From assembly GCF_000271405.2 (NCBI RefSeq), contig NC_018081.1:234856-298855 (forward strand): a DNA stretch of 64,000 nt, written 5' to 3'. Made by a program: the position numbers and the translations under genes. Below the pieces are notes generated by a model that saw nothing but the letters and a program-made list of their open reading frames with translations, was not told the DNA's origin and ran no database searches. This DNA is from Enterococcus hirae ATCC 9790. Lineage in GTDB: Bacteria > Bacillota > Bacilli > Lactobacillales > Enterococcaceae. Of the stretch, positions 61,770 to 64,000 are shown one piece after another; the stretch's first letter is position 1; each line of letters starts with the position of its first letter.

Positions 61770-63761
61770 CTATCTTATTTTACGAATCAAATAATAACCC
61801 ACCGATCCGACGATCATCGTTCCCAGAAAGACCAGAATGGATGAGGAATGTTCATTTGTTTTTGGTAACTGTTCCGCTTCAGAATCAGTCGAAGATTCAG
61901 AAGCAATCTGGAGCATCGCCTCTTTTTTAGTTGTACTTGGTCCAGAGTTTCTTAAGTCGATGGCGCTTGATTCGGTCATACTTGATTCTGTGGTGCTTGG
62001 TTCCGTTGTGCTTGGTTCGGTCGTTTTTTTCGTATTCGTGATCACAAAAGAATTGCCATTATTGGTTACGGTACTCTCAAACTCATCAGGTACATTCACT
62101 TCCGCTACTTGATAAGTAAAGTCTTCTCCTTGATTATTGTATTTTGGTAAGACCGCTTTTTCGTTGCCCACTGGCAGTTCCTTGATCGTCGCTTGATAAT
62201 TATCTTGTTTTCTTAAAGAAAGCACCGCTGAACTTTGCCAACTCGTAGGATCAACGACCGAACTCCTGCTAATCACATAGTCAATAGTCTCTGGGATCTC
62301 GGATGCCGCTACATTTTTCCATTTTTTTGCTACTTGGATTGTGGTTGTCGGTGCCTTGATTGAAGGGATTGGAAAATCAAGTAATTCACTTTCATTTGTT
62401 GGTGCTAACGTTGTCCGTCCATTACACAAATACCAAGTTTCGCCTTTAAAATGAGTATTTTCAGTGTTTAAACGGACTTGATAGGTACACGTAAGCCGTT
62501 CATTTTCCCCTAATGCAATATTTGCAATCGTAATCGTTTGGTTCGCTTCCGATACAACTACATCAGCCACTACATCATTGGCTTGTTCCCAATTTCCTTG
62601 TTCATTTTTTCGCCAACCGACTAATTGATAGGAGCGTTCATTAAACTCACCCGCTCCTTGGAGTAAAATGTCTTGCCCCATAGGATCAGTGATCGTACCA
62701 TTAGGAATCGTTTTATCAATTTGGTTGGCGATCTCTGTTAAGGCAGAACCCAAACCGCTTAGATTTTCATCGGTTGTAAGGTATTGTTGCGGTTTAGAAG
62801 CTAAGTTTCGCCCAATATATTCCCCTCGAGCAGAAGGTGCTGTCGCTATCGAATAACAGGTAAAACCCGAATGCTTGAGAGAAACAATCGTTCCTAAGGT
62901 CGCATCTGTCACAATTGAACTACTAACAGAAATTGCATTGGGATCAGAAGGGTTACTGTTCGTCGTATAGTATTTGTCAGAATCAGTTTGAAAATCTTGA
63001 ATATAACGATCGGTATGGTAGCCATTATAATCAATGATCTCTCCCTCATTTGGATACTCTTTCGCTCCTTGTACTGGAAGATAACTACGATTGGCACTGT
63101 CATCACCAATATGAATAAATAGTTTTTCCGCTTCTGGCCGACTTTTCTCCAATAATAACCGTTGCCCTGCTAATAATCCTTTTTGCATAAATGTTCCCGA
63201 ATGTGACTCAGCGGTATATTTCAAGAAGTTCTCTAAGTCATTCATATTACTTGAAAAACCATTTGTTGAATAAACCTCTCGATTGTATGCTACAATCCCC
63301 ACGCGGATATTCCCATTAGCTAACGAATCCGCTAATTCATTGCCAAATTGTTGTAATCCGATTAAAGCATTGGTTAATTTTTCGCCAGTCATGGAGGAAG
63401 AATAATCGATCACCAAAACTAAATCAATCGGTGTTCCGATCTGGTTGCCTTTCACATCTAACGTGACATCAAATAAACCTTGTGTCTCGCTATCTTCTTT
63501 GACACTCTTTTTTAAATATGCACGGTCGGCGTAATTAACATAATTTTCTTCGTCAAATACGGCTTCTGGTGCATGGCCATAATCATAATTATAGGTATTC
63601 CCTACTGCTGTTCCATTTGTTAAACGTTGTCCCGTAGAATCGGTATAAGCAAAATCAACCGTCTCCGCAAATGATTTTTGCATCCCTATTCCCAGTAAAA
63701 TACTCATTAATCCTACGAATAAAATCACTATCTTGAAATAGCTGTCTTTTCTCGTTCTCAT
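61770..63761 (-). CDS. VWA-domain wall-anchored surface protein with LPKTN sorting signal
   Basis: 663 residues. Signal peptide to about residue 33. A VWA domain from about 113 has a MIDAS motif LVIDYSSSMTGEK; further blocks are VGIVAYN and FIHIGDDS. A CnaB-like domain at about 480-585 (VAKKWKN with a candidate Lys, YQVAEVNVP with Glu, FVITNT with Asn) may form an isopeptide bond. A Thr/Ser/Pro/Glu repeat stalk precedes the anchor LPKTN, a membrane segment and a KIR tail. Layout as in pilus-tip adhesins, but no pilin genes or class C sortase are nearby. ATG 63761 is preferred over 63764 for RBS spacing. Confidence 0.9.
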   Translation of the reverse strand: MRTRKDSYFKIVILFVGLMSILLGIGMQKSFAETVDFAYTDSTGQRLTNGTAVGNTYNYDYGHAPEAVFDEENYVNYADRAYLKKSVKEDSETQGLFDVTLDVKGNQIGTPIDLVLVIDYSSSMTGEKLTNALIGLQQFGNELADSLANGNIRVGIVAYNREVYSTNGFSSNMNDLENFLKYTAESHSGTFMQKGLLAGQRLLLEKSRPEAEKLFIHIGDDSANRSYLPVQGAKEYPNEGEIIDYNGYHTDRYIQDFQTDSDKYYTTNSNPSDPNAISVSSSIVTDATLGTIVSLKHSGFTCYSIATAPSARGEYIGRNLASKPQQYLTTDENLSGLGSALTEIANQIDKTIPNGTITDPMGQDILLQGAGEFNERSYQLVGWRKNEQGNWEQANDVVADVVVSEANQTITIANIALGENERLTCTYQVRLNTENTHFKGETWYLCNGRTTLAPTNESELLDFPIPSIKAPTTTIQVAKKWKNVAASEIPETIDYVISRSSVVDPTSWQSSAVLSLRKQDNYQATIKELPVGNEKAVLPKYNNQGEDFTYQVAEVNVPDEFESTVTNNGNSFVITNTKKTTEPSTTEPSTTESSMTESSAIDLRNSGPSTTKKEAMLQIASESSTDSEAEQLPKTNEHSSSILVFLGTMIVGSVGYYLIRKIR

Positions 63762-63966
63762 CATTTCTCTCCTTTTCTACCAACAGATTTCCCCATCCTT
63801 ATTAAAACCCTAGAATTTTTTCAACAATTGCTAGTATAAATTTTCTGGAATCTTTTCTGAGCTAAAAAAATGTACATTTGGAATACATTAAAATCCTCTT
63901 TTTATGATAAGATGGCATCAAGTAACAGCTAAGAATCGAGGGAAATCTTTGGTTAGGAGTTATTTT

Positions 63967-64000
63967 ATGGAAATATTCAATGATTTTTTTGGAAATGATG
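63967..64000 (+). CDS. Start of an unidentified gene (cut by window edge)
   Basis: ATG 63967 follows TTAGGAGTTATTTT and gives MEIFNDFFGND to the edge. Too short to assign. It is divergent from the VWA protein gene. Confidence 0.4.
   Translation, partial: MEIFNDFFGND

Noticed and set aside
61770..63761. Pilus operon
   Set aside because: No class C sortase and no further pilin genes; the sortase at 57.0 kb is class A.

Overview
The window looks like chromosomal DNA of an enterococcus. The DNA is AT-rich and has strong AGGAGG-type ribosome binding sites. It carries T-box and M-box leaders, BglG/LicT antiterminator targets, cre-like sites, a class A sortase, an LPxT-type wall protein and an LtaS-type lipoteichoic acid synthase. 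The Lsa/Eat(A)-type ABC-F protein and the amino-sugar-acid cluster at 43.7-50.1 kb, which resembles the EF0837 family of E. faecalis, point to Enterococcus, possibly nearer the E. faecium/mundtii/hirae group than E. faecalis; this is an inference from remembered family sequences. I found no rRNA, tRNA, IS element, prophage or CRISPR array. Most genes are on the minus strand.

Layout: 0-2.4 kb holds a histidine phosphatase (cut by the edge) and an ABC-F resistance-type gene behind a transcription attenuator. 2.5-5.3 kb holds a glycerate kinase gene broken by a 34-bp tandem duplication and an Mga-type regulator. 5.5-9.2 kb is an amt - gadC-like - glsA operon for glutamine/glutamate/ammonia traffic. 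9.5-11.4 kb has two genes that each carry a one-base homopolymer contraction. 11.6-15.4 kb holds an amino acid permease, a DUF305 protein and an NhaC-family transporter behind a T-box whose specifier reads TAC (Tyr). 15.4-19.95 kb is a methionine-type ABC importer plus M20 amidohydrolase operon behind two tandem T-boxes, both reading ATG (Met). 20-24.1 kb holds a HAD phosphatase and the magnesium ATPase MgtA behind an M-box riboswitch. 24.2-29.4 kb holds ndk, an Rgg-like regulator, an LtaS-family enzyme and a membrane-anchored hypothetical protein. 29.7-37.3 kb is an unusual Ugp-like ABC importer operon with a beta-CASP metallohydrolase, followed by a cytoplasmic 5'-nucleotidase. 37.6-42.5 kb holds a GH1 glycosidase, small proteins and a deoxynucleoside salvage operon with a NrdR-box-like site. 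43.7-51.1 kb is a PTS - MupG-like hydrolase - amidohydrolase - DgaE - DgaF - KDG kinase operon with a GntR regulator. 51.3-56.9 kb holds a formate/nitrite channel and a licT-bglP-bglA operon with two RAT/terminator elements. 57-64 kb holds sortase A, a MazG-like enzyme, an MFS carrier, nanE, a lipid kinase and a VWA surface protein ending in an atypical LPKTN sorting signal.

The most noteworthy items are: (i) a family of six hairpin repeats with near-constant apical sequence and stems that change on both sides, four of them in tandem at 31.4-31.85 kb; (ii) the 43.7-50.1 kb pathway, which I read as uptake and breakdown of a glycoside containing an N-acylated amino-sugar acid, ending in pyruvate and glyceraldehyde-3-P; (iii) the Ugp-like importer with RNase-J-like hydrolase and nucleotidase; (iv) the amt-gadC-glsA operon, whose GadC-like protein lacks the C-terminal plug; (v) the Tyr and tandem Met T-boxes. 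Three genes each need exactly one extra base in an A or T run to be intact, so assembly error must be excluded before calling them pseudogenes.
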